Assembly (NCBI GenBank): GCA_963556145.1
Contig: OY744465.1
Span: 5,952,001-6,016,000 of the forward strand
Origin: Hygrocybe punicea
Taxonomy: Eukaryota > Basidiomycota > Agaricomycetes > Agaricales > Hygrophoraceae
Reading direction: 5' to 3'
Length of the DNA: 64,000 nt
A program made the position numbers and the translations under genes. The notes beneath the pieces were generated by a model. It worked only from the letters and a program-made list of their open reading frames with translations. It was not told the DNA's origin and ran no database searches. Positions 10,881-21,812 of the stretch are shown piece after piece. Position 1 is the stretch's first letter. Each line of letters starts with the position of its first letter.

Positions 10881-13800
10881 TCGCAGATGTGTAATGTCTA
10901 TAAAATTTCAATACTACACATATGGCATTACTACTTCATTTGGCTTTGTGATTGGTTACTTAAATGCTGTATCATGCCTAAGCGTAATGTTGCTACTATA
11001 TGCCATTCTCTATCTCTCAGTATGCAGCAACATTTGATGTTACACCATGACTTTCAAGTATTGTTAGCACTTTCACATCTTCCTGTAAAAATCTCAGTAT
11101 TATGCAAGCCTGGACAAGCTCTCCTTCCTTCTGTCTTGATAATATGTAACACAAATGGTCTTCAACTCCCCATGAGTGTTAATCTATCCTGGCTATTCAT
11201 TGTATATGATTTATTGTCCTTTGGTAAACAGTTAACAGTTGATTTACTTTCCTTTGGTAAACAGTTAACAGCTGATTTCCAGTGGAGTTACATATACATG
11301 CAACTTTTCAATTACATCATTCCTGACTGTTGTAAAAGTTCCAATGTTAGTGTGCAGTCTATTGATGAATATACAACAAGGCCATCTGGGGGTAGTAGAT
11401 CATACGTATTTTCCTCATCTGCTGTGCTGCCTTTTTCACAAAATAGTTGTGGCAATCTCAATTGTGGTTCTGTTTTCCACTTTGTTGATCATGTTGACAA
11501 TGCTGGTCTAGAAGCTTTTCCAATTGAACAGTTATTTGTACACACCAATATTCCATTGACAGAACTTGTTCCACATATTTCTGTTAGGATGGTGCAAAAA
11601 ATTGCTCACATGCATCATATATCTATTGGCTCTCATGTTCCTAAGGAACAACTGGCTTCACATTTTAAAAATCATGACTGTGTAAATTGCAAATCATTTG
11701 TTAGTATTTTCTCTGTTACAACATGTCAAAAATCCAGAGACCGCTTGCGAAAGATGAAATCTAAGCCAGAAACATCATCTAAAGATCAAGATCTTGTTCA
11801 ATTAAATAGTATTGATCATTGTCCATTTCCTCCTGCTCCTCTATCCCAACAACTTTCACATACTGTATTGTCAGATTTTTGTAGTGAATGTATGCCTAAT
11901 AAATTTGAAGAGTCAGGATGTGCTGTTTGTGGAGAACTGGTACCATTACAAGACCTAAGTCGATTGAAAAGTGTAAAAGGCATACTTAGTATTTTAGAAG
12001 CTCCGGGAGTTACAAGAGTTGAACGGAAAAAGGCAACAGATAAAATTCAAGAATACAAAGGACCTGTTTTAGACTATCAATGTGACAAAATCTGTAATAA
12101 GTGTCGAAGCTGTATTAGGAAAGGAAATGTCCCTGCACTTGCCTTAGCAAATGGTCTTTGGATTGGAAATGTTCCAAAAGAACTTTCAGATCTTCGCTTT
12201 GTTGAAAAACTCCTTGTTGCCCATATACGTCACAACTGTTGTTTTGTGCGAGTGGCTTCAGGTATGAGAAAGATGATATCTCATATTATTGCATTTCAGT
12301 CACCTATTCCAAAGGTGTATCAAGTGCTACCACCACCAGTTGATGAACTTGATGATGTTTTAGCCATTTTATTCACTGGGCCTTCTAAGCCAACAGAAAA
12401 AGACTTTGAACGAACACCCTTACTGGTGCGAAGGAACTTTGTAGCAAGAGCACTTGAATGGTTGAAGCTTAACCACTCTAATTACCATGATTTAGATATA
12501 TCTTATGATAATCTTGCTGGATATCCTGAGGATGGCCCACCTGTTTCTGTTGAATATCGTCAAAAAGAGACAAACAAAGTTTCAGAGGGGACAAGTGTAT
12601 TTGATAATGAACTTGAGGGTGGTACAGAACATGGAGACTGTCCTTTTGTTGTTCATGGGCTGGCAGGTGGGGACATGGGTACTAAGACAATTAACTCACT
12701 GAAAGGGATTTCACTTCAACATCTCAATAGTGGAGGTAAGATGTTGGCAATTGGTCATTCAGATACATTGGAATCTATTTACAAGAATCCTGAGCTTTAT
12801 CCACAGATGTTCCCATGGCTATTTCCATATGGAATGGGTGGTATTGGATCTACATCATTGTCTGATGCTGAACACAAGCGTCATCTCCTGATGTATCATG
12901 ATAAACGCTTTCAGACAGATATATACTTTCCATTTGTTGCTTTCAGCCATGCTCAAGTGAAAGCAAGCACAACTGGTGGTTTTCTTCTTGCAGAAAAGGC
13001 CAAATTCCATGATATAACCAATCGTTTGTTGAGTGTTGATCAAAATGTATTGTCTTCATTGGCTAAAAGGCTCTCTGAAGGTGAAGTGGTTAAACCTGTT
13101 AGCCAAGAAGAAAAAGATTGCTACCAATTAGTTCGTGATCTTGATCATGTAGGAGCTAAAGTAAGTGGATCCACTACAAGCAAGAAGTATATGAGAAATG
13201 AAATTTGGTCTTTGATTTCATACTGTGGTGCTCCTTCTTGGTATATTACTTTATCCCCATCTGATAACAAACACCCAATTTGTTTGTACTTTGCAGATAC
13301 AAAGGAGAAGTTTGATCTTAAAATTAGATCGAGTGATGAAAGAATGCATCTGATTGCTAGGAATCCAGTTGCTGGTGCACGTTTCTTCCATTTCATGGTT
13401 AGTCTGTTTATTAAGCATGTTTTGGGTGTAAATACAGATCATCCAGGAATATATGGAGAGACATCTGCTTATTATGGCACTGTTGAGCAGCAAGGTCGTC
13501 TCACTTTGCATCTTCACATACTACTTTGGATTCGTGGATGTCTTACACCACAAGAGATTCGCAAGCGAATGTTGGACCCTTCCTCAGATTTCCAGCAAAA
13601 TATGGTAAAATATTTAGAAAGTACACATGTAGGTGAATTTCTCACTGGAACAAAGGATCAAGTACTCAAAAACATTGACGAAGCTTCTCAGTCTCCAAAT
13701 TATATAGATCCAACACAAACTTTGCCTGAAGCACCCCCTAATTCTTGTGATAAAATGTGTGGGAATTGTCAGCTATGTCATGATTGGAACCTCTGGCAGA

Positions 13801-14063
13801 TTAAGTATGAGACAATGGTAGATGATCTTTTGGCAAAATCCAACATACATTGCTGTTCAAGCAACATAAATAAAGATGGCTCTCCAAATAAAACATGCCA
13901 ATATGTTGGGTGCTTGGATAACAAGTGGGGGAAATGTAAAGCAAGGTTTCCTCATCCTGTATTTATGCAGACTGAAGTAGACTCTGAAACTGGTGCCCTT
14001 AATATGAAAAAGGCTGAGCCAATGATTAACACAGTTACTCCTCTTCTTACTTATTTGGTTCGC

Positions 14064-14659
14064 TGTAGAGGCTCCGGGCCCTCTGGACCCAAATCCTCTT
14101 CATATTCCACTTCGTCCCCGTCCATTCCCATTCACGTATCATCAATTCCGCCTGTTTCCAGTCCTTTCCGTCAATTCCGCTCCGGATTCCGCCTCCGGAA
14201 TCGTTCATACTCAAGATGCGATGTCTCTAACGACCCGGAATCAGTATGTATATAGTTACATATGATATATCTTCGTTTCCCGTTACTTAGTACATAGCAC
14301 CATTCCCCCTATACTCCGCTCCACCTCTCTACCATCAGTTACAGCCTTCGCTTGTAGTACCTAGTTACTACAGCACAGGATCACTCCCAGTAGTATAAAA
14401 GATGTACCCTTATACTACAAACCATATAGAAAATACAGGTTATCGCTCCCCTTCAGTTCTATTTCTTAGTCCTCGCTTCGTATCGTCTCCATATTAGTCT
14501 TCATACTCCACTCACTTCACTTCCCCTCTGATCCGGAACCCCAGATTCGGGTTGGATTGATTAGACACTACAAAGACACTAAACTCCTCTGATCACTTCT
14601 TAGCTGATCACCCTTTCTGTAGATTCTCATTCGGGTCTACAACAGAACTCGCCGTCACA
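14064..14659. mobile_element. Solo LTR inside Helitron A (TSD TCGC)
   Basis: The 596-bp insert starts TGTAGAGG and ends GTCACA, with TCGC on both sides (14060-14063 and 14660-14663). Removing the insert and one TCGC rejoins the Helitron reading frame exactly. A TATA-like agtataaaag at about 14392 fits an LTR promoter. No second LTR or internal domain is present, so it is either a solo LTR left by recombination or another short element with TG...CA ends. Confidence 0.75.
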
Positions 14660-17600
14660 TCGCTCCAACACAGATGTAACATCTATAAAATCAGGAACAG
14701 CAATCAAAGGGGTTATTCTTTATGTGTCTGACTACATTACCAAAGTTGCTTTGAAAACACATGTCATATTTGACACTATTCATGCCATGTTTCAAAAGAA
14801 TAGTGAGATAATCGGTGGTAGTGAAACTCAAAAGGAGAAATCACAAAAACTCATGACCAAGATTGTGAATAATCTCAGTGCTAAGATGGAAATTGGTTCA
14901 TCAATGGCCTGTATGTACCTTTTGCGAAATCCTGACCATTATACAAATCATCACTTTACCACCTTCTATTGGCAGAACTACATCCACAAGGCAAGACAGA
15001 TCTGGGAAATTGATGAAACTAAAGAGCATGTTGAAAAGGTTGCCTTGATCAAACACAGAGGTTGTATTATTGGATTATCCCCTATTTATGATTATATCTA
15101 TCGCCCCCATGAACTGAAGGATATGTGCTTGTATGATTGGATAAGTCGATGTTTTTGGGAGAAGCTTCCTAAACCCAAAATGAATAAAAATTGCAGTGAA
15201 GAACTTGCTAGTGTCAAGGATGTGAGTGACACTTATGATACATCTTTTACACATCAGGATGAGTCATTTATATCTGATATGGACAATCATTGCAATGACA
15301 TTTCTGTGTCCATGGATAACTCGAAACCTGAGGAACCAGATAATAATGATGCAAGAGAAATTTCATCTTCAAATATGTCAATTAAGTCTTCTCCTGTTGG
15401 TTTGTTTGCATTTCTTGACTGTCATCCACTCTATAAGTCACATGGGACACGTTGTGTAAATGAAAACTACATAAAAGTTCCCAATTTTGTAGGAGCCACA
15501 TTACCACGATGTGATCAAGGTGATCATGAATATTATTGCTCAACTATGCTTGCATTGTTTAGACCTTGGTGCTCTGGGTATGACTTGAAAATCAAAGATC
15601 AATCTTGGGATGAGTCTTTTTTATCCTATGACTTTACTTTGAGACAAAGAGAACTCATGAACAACTTTAATATCAAGTATGAATGTCTTGATGCTCATGA
15701 TGACTTTCATGCCCAGCTTCGTAAAGGTTCTGTTGTCTTGCCTAGTTGGATGGATGGTTCTAACCATACTTTGGATCATGGTGATGATTTGGAACAACTA
15801 GACATATTTGAAGATGCCTCTGAAAAAATAAGTGATGAGTTTGACATGGAATTCAAAGATATTGGAAAATGGCAGAAGAAACGTCAACTTGATATGGCAA
15901 CTATGCACTCAATAATGAATAACACAGGTTGGACAGAGCCTTTATCCACAGTGATACCAGTTTCTCTGCCACCACCGCCAGAGATTATCCAGTCTGGAAG
16001 TCAATGGAAAGCTGTTGTGCAAAAGAGTAGACAAGATATACTTGAACACCGTGTAGAAAATCTTCCAAGTCATATTAATGGTGATTCTCTAACACAACCA
16101 TCAAGCTATAACCAAGTTAAAGTTGTTGATAAATCATATCTTGAAAACATTTCACATTCTAAAAAATCTTTGTTAGCACTAGACAATATTGTGAAAGACT
16201 TTAGTTTGAATGAAGAACAACAGAGGGCATTTAACATAGTTGCACATCATGCATCCAATACAAATTCTGAACAATTGAAAATGTATATTGGTGGTATGGG
16301 TGGAACTGGTAAAACACAAGTTTTGAAGGCATAGTAAAATTTTTAAGTCAAGAAAAGAAGCTCATTGTTTTGCTATTGTGGCACCTACTGGAACTGCTGT
16401 TGCTTTGCTAGCAGGATCTACATATCACTATATGTTTGGTTTAAATGAGAATACTGATGAGCATATATCAAATAAACAACTTGCTCAATTAAGATCAAGA
16501 TTGCTAGGTGTTAATTACATTTTTTTTGATGAAGTTTCAATGTTGTCTTGTCGAGATATGTATAGGATTAGTGTAAGGATGGCTAAGATTTTTAATGAAA
16601 CTGAGTTGCCTTGGGGTGGATTAAACATGATATTTGCAGGGGATTTTGCACAGTTGCCTCCTGCAATTGGTCATGAAAATGCTTCTCTCTATAGCAGAAC
16701 TGTTGGAGGTTTTTCTACCAACCACCAAGATCAAGAAGCTGCTATTGGAAAGTCATTGTGGCATCAGGTTACAACTGTAGTAATACTACAAGAAAACATG
16801 AGGCAAATACTTCAAACAAAAGAAGATGCACAACTTAGACAGGCACTTACAAATATGCGATATAAAGCTTGTACTGCTGAAGATATTGTATTTTTGAGAT
16901 CACGAATATCAAGTAATTTGCCTGGTCATACATCAGTGAAGCATGACAACTTTAGACAAGTGTCAATAATTACTGCTTTAAATATTCACAAAGATGAGAT
17001 CAATTATTTGGGGTCATTGAGATTTTCTAAAGAGACTGGTCAACCACTGGTTGATTTTTATTCTGATGATTCAGTAGTTTCCAAAGATAGAAAAAAAGAA
17101 AAGTCTCAAGCTAAAACTCACAAGCACCACACATTATCAGATAGTCTTCATGAAGTTCTGTGGAATCAACCTCATAGTTCCAACTCAAAATGTATCCCTG
17201 GGAAACTTTCATTGTGTGTTGGTATGCCTGTCATGATCCAGAATAATGGTGCAACTGAGCTATGCATTACCTGAGGCCAAGAAGGCATAGTGCATAGCTG
17301 GCAAACAGCAAAAGGTATGCAAGGTCAGAGAGTGTTGGACACATTGTTTGTAATGCTATATAATCCTCCACAAGTTGTGAAGTTAAATGGACTTCCTGAG
17401 AATGTTGTACCACTGACAAGAACAAGTGTTACAGTAGACTGTGCACTACCAGATGATTCATCTATTACATTATCACGCAGTCAGGTAGAGGTACTTCCCA
17501 ATTTTTCAATGACTGATTATTCTTCACAAGGAAAGACAAGGCCTAATAATCCAGTTGATCTAAATAACAGTCAAAGTCATCAATCATATTATACTGCATT

Positions 17601-19433
17601 ATCACGTAGTGCATCTGCCCTTGGTACTGTCATTTTACAAGGATTTGATGCAAGAAAGATAACAGGGGGCGCATCTGAGGCATTACATCAGGAATTCCGT
17701 GAGCTGGAAATTTTAGATGAAATAGTCAAATTAAGATACAGAGGCAAGCTTTCAAGTTCTGTTACTGGTGATCGCAGAAATTCTCTGATTGAAACCTTTA
17801 GATTGTGGAAAGGCAAGCATTATGTTCCAGAAAATATGCACAAGGCAATTCGATGGAATAAGTCTGATCCATATATGCCAGGTGAAGAGGATAAAATTCC
17901 ATGGAAAATTCTGGACAAAAAACAAAAGGTTCACAAAGATGTTCCTTTGAAGTCAAATTATGTTCCTGCTCAAGGCAGTTCACCAGCATTGTTTTATCAA
18001 AATTCTACTAATAAGAGAAAAATAAGTGGGTCTTGTGTTGCCCCTCTGAGAAAGAAATTGAAAAAACATCATAATATTAATGATACTCTATTGACTTCTC
18101 TGAAAATTCCAATTGGTACACTCTGGAGTAACAACAGCTGTGCATATTACTCTGTGATAACTATATTATATAACATTTGGCAGGATGATAAGATTACTTG
18201 GTCTAATTCTTTCAGAAATTTAAACCCTCAATTTCTTGGGCATGTTGGTGGATGGATTTTCAAGATATTCTGAAGGTGAATGCTCTTTAGAAGAAGTGCG
18301 TGATCATATAAGACACTATCTAGATCAGCATTCACATCATAACTTTGCATGGGGAGTAAATGCTAGTGTTAATACCTTATTAGATACATTGTTACAAACT
18401 GAAATCCCCATTCTTTCTTCTCATATTTCTTGCCCTCAACGTCATCCTGTGTCCAGACAGTGGGAAGCAGCAAAAAAGTATAGATGTTGGTAGGATTGAC
18501 TTTGTTTCTATTCAGAATGAACTTGATCTGTTTGTAATTTCTCTAGCTTCAAAGTGTGCAGTCTGCAATGACTTTCTACTTCGAAATTTTACTTTTATAA
18601 ATGCCCCTCTGTTACTTGCCTTTGCTACATCTGCTTCCACCACTACTTTAGATCATAATTTGGTAGTCACTGTTGAAGGATATACAGAACCAAAACCATA
18701 TCAGCTTAGGGGTATCATATATTATGGAAGTGAACACTTTACATCTCGTATTATCAGTTTGACAGGTCAAGTTTGGTTTCATGATGGTATCATCACTGGA
18801 AGAGTTACAGAATATGAAGGAATGTTGGAAGATGTTGTTTTAACTGTTTGCAGATCAAAAAAACCTTGTATTTTAATATATATTGCTACATAAGTGGTCC
18901 CTAAATACTCTGAATGTAGAGATATGAGACATGCAGAGTAGTAACAATTGAAGTAAGTACATTTTTTGCTTGAATATACAGTTCATTTGATTTGAGCCTG
19001 ACACATCAGGACTTTCCACATTTAGTCGGGATCTAAAGTGATTTCTAAAGTTAGCACCAAAATATAATCTTTAGATTTACATTTAGGCCTAGCCTAAATA
19101 TTGAATTTAAGTCACAAATAAATGTATATCTAAATTATTTATTTATTTTCATCTTTAGGTTATGCTTGCAATCAAAATAATTATCAGATCTAAATTGTAA
19201 GGGGAAAGTATAATTTAGTTTCAAGTTTACTCAAATTTCTAGTCCAAATTTAGGCATCACTTAGAGGCAGGCCAAAATTAAAACTTTCGGTAGCATTAAA
19301 ATAATAAATTTAATAGTTATCAAAATGTAAGATTGCAGGAGCTATTTAAATCCAAAGGTTGTTGTTAGATCTAAAGCTATTGCCCGCGCCATCGCCCACT
19401 CATCGCCCGCCCATCGTTGAAAGTCCTGATGTG

Positions 19434-19850
19434 TGTCAGGACTTTCAACATTTAGTCGGGATCTAAAGTTATTTCTAAAGTTAGCAAAAAAATATAATCT
19501 TTACATTTTAATTTAGGTCAAGTCTAAATATTGAATTTAAGTCATGAATAAATAAATGTTCAAATTAATTATTTTCTCTTGCCTTTAAATGACTCCTGCA
19601 ATCAAAATAATTATCAGTGCTAAATTGTAGAGGGAAAGTATAATTTAGATTCGAGTTTACACAGGTTTGCTAGTCCAAATTTAGGCATCACCTCAAGACA
19701 AGCTGAAATTTATAATTTTGACAGGATGAGAATATTTAATTTAATGGATATCAAAATGTACCATTTTGGTAGTTGTCTAAATTTAAGATTCCGTCTGGAC
19801 TAAAGTGATTGTACGCTCCTATCGCCCACCCGTCGCCCACTCGCTGCCCA
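19434..19850 (+). repeat. Diverged third copy of the TIR arm
   Basis: It follows the left arm in the same orientation (gtcaggactttcaacattta; atttaggcatcacct) but is clearly more diverged than the outer pair. The junction at 19416-19449 is a near-palindrome made of two facing termini, as if one element end had inserted against another. Confidence 0.75.
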
Positions 19851-20589
19851 CTCACTGCCCACGTGCACGTTATCGGGCACGCTCATTGCCCACCCATCCT
19901 CTCACTCACTTCGGCGGGTTTCCAGATCGAGGTGTTCAGTCACAAATCACAACAACAACAAACAACACCACGACGAAGGGACAACGACAACAACGACAAC
20001 GACAGCGACAATAACGACAATGACAGCAATGGTGACAACGACAATGGAAATGACGGTGACCATCAGCGAGGCCGGAGGAGTTGTGCACCAACTCTCTGGC
20101 CAAGGTACGTCTCTATCGCCTGACACTTCTCGTCGCCCACTGACTACTTCGTCAGACACCATTGGCTGATCGTCCACCCATTGCCCACCTTCCACCCACC
20201 GTCCATCATCAATCCAACGGCGGCAACAATGAGGGCCAAATGGTCCCCACTATGGCCACGAGGGGACGATGGCAGCGGCAGGCACTCACCACCCGCTTCC
20301 AACCATCACCCCATTGCAACCGCTGAACAGCTGCAGGACGATGGCGACGACGACCTCCACTTCCAACTGGCAGTGGCAGGGCAACGGCGGTGACAATGGC
20401 GGCGGAATGGGGATCACAGCGCACAATGATGTGCGCTATTGCCCCCCAAAGTGGCCGATCGGAGCGGACGACGATGAAGGGAGGACGGCAACAAGACGAC
20501 GGCCGCAGCCGCTACCATCGTCATCATCACAAATGACAGGAGGATGGCGACGGCCCCACGGAACGACGAGATCTCCACCACACGGCAAT

Positions 20590-21130
20590 GTCCCTCGTCC
20601 TCGTCGCCATCTCTCCTCACATTCGCCATCTCCCACACCCATGCCACACCTCGTCGCCCACGCCACGCCCTCATCGTCCACGCCACGCTCTCGTCGCCCA
20701 CGCCACGCTCTCGTCACCCATGCCACGCTCTCGTCGCCCACGCCACGCTCTCGTCACCCGCTCTCGTCACCCGCTCTCGTCGCCCGCTCTCGTCGCCCAC
20801 GCCATCTCCCCACCCTCACATCCCATCATCTCCCCCTGCCCACGCCATCTCCCTCGTCCACACCGACGCCATCTCCCTCACCCATGCCCACGCCATCTCC
20901 TCACCCTCCCACTCCCTTGTTGCCCACACCATCTCTCCAACATAATCCCTGCCCACACCATCTCCCTCGCCACGCCATCTCCCTCACCACACCATCTCCC
21001 ACTCCCTAGTTGCCCACCCTCCCGCCATGCCCACGCCATCTCCCACACCTCATCACCCACACCCTCGTTGCCCTCCCATCCTATCATGCCCCCGCCATCT
21101 CCCTGCCCTGTCATCTCCCCCGCCTGCCTC
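20590..21130. repeat. GC-rich minisatellite in TIR element core
   Basis: Variable units such as acgccacgctctcgtcgccc and accatctccctcgcc repeat irregularly. The long Pro/Ser/His/Arg-rich open frames on both strands are products of this composition and are not called as genes. Confidence 0.8.
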
Positions 21131-21812
21131 TCCCCCTACCTCTGTCATCACCTCACGAACCCCACCACCACGTCAATTGACGTCGGAGCTGGGCTCATGA
21201 GGTCATATGATTGGGAGGTGGGCGGGCAATGGGTGGATGGCAAGTGGGTGATGGGTGGGTGCATCAATTAACATTGGTGAGTAGTGGGGCACCCTCAAAG
21301 CCTGCGGGAAATGACAATGGCACCAACTGCACAGCAGTGTGATGGCTGGGTGGCGGGTGGGCGATGGGCGGGCGGTGGGCAGGTGGCAGGCGGGCGACGG
21401 GCGGGCGACGAGTGGGCGATGGCGCGGGCAATAGCTTTAGATCTAACAACAACCTTTGGATTTGAATAGCTGCTGCAATCTTACATTTTGATAACTATTA
21501 AATTTATTATTTTAATGCTACCGAAAGTTTTAATTTTGGCCTGCCTCTAAGTGATGCCTAAATTTGGACTAGAAATTTGAGTAAACTTGAAACTAAATTA
21601 TACTTTCCCCTTACAATTTAGATCTGATAATTATTTTGATTGCAAGAATAACCTAAAGATGAAAATAAATAAATAATTTAGATATACATTTATTTGTGAC
21701 TTAAATTCAATATTTAGGCTAGGCCTAAATGTAAATCTAAAGATTATATTTTGGTGCTAACTTTAGAAATCACTTTAGATCCCGACTAAATGTGGAAAGT
21801 CCTGATGTGTGA

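Larger units (their letters stand above)
10716..18893 (+). pseudogene. Helitron A: Rep-helicase with C-terminal USP-like peptidase, decayed
   Basis: The open frame 10716-14063 carries a Cys-rich DUF6570-like region (CSECMPNKFEESGCAVCGE; CDKICNKCRSC) and the HUH nickase motif LTLHLHILLW near 13500. A solo LTR then interrupts it. The frame resumes after 14663 with the tyrosine motif YVSDYITK at about 14720. The SF1 helicase follows: Walker A GGMGGTGKT near 16290-16316, FFDEVSM near 16523, GDFAQLPP near 16640, and the late motif YYTALSRS near 17590. The C-terminal region at 18118-18893 has a cysteine box NNSCAYYSV and a histidine box YGSEHFTSRI, as in ubiquitin-specific proteases. Damage includes two single-base losses near 16332-16355, a TGA at 17272-17274, and frameshifts near 18236 and 18480. 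The N-terminus is uncertain. Such proteins nick and unwind DNA for rolling-circle transposition; this copy cannot make a full protein. Confidence 0.85.
19002..21809. mobile_element. Non-coding 2.8-kb TIR element (CACAT ends, TSD TGA)
   Basis: The ends CACATCAGGACTTTCC and its complement are flanked by TGA at 18999-19001 and 21810-21812. The left arm 19002-19420 and right arm 21395-21809 are inverted copies that look about 98% identical. The core is GC-rich, with CGCCCAC-type repeats, an ACAACG stretch near 19950-20050 and a ctctcgtcgcccacgccacg repeat near 20650-20820. No transposase was seen. A 3-bp duplication with CAC... ends resembles CACTA/EnSpm elements, but CACAT is not the canonical end, so the superfamily is open. 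Confidence 0.8.

Noticed and set aside
20269..21271. Pro/Ser/His-rich frames of up to 246 codons
   Set aside because: They overlap on both strands in several frames and follow the GC-rich minisatellite of the TIR element core.
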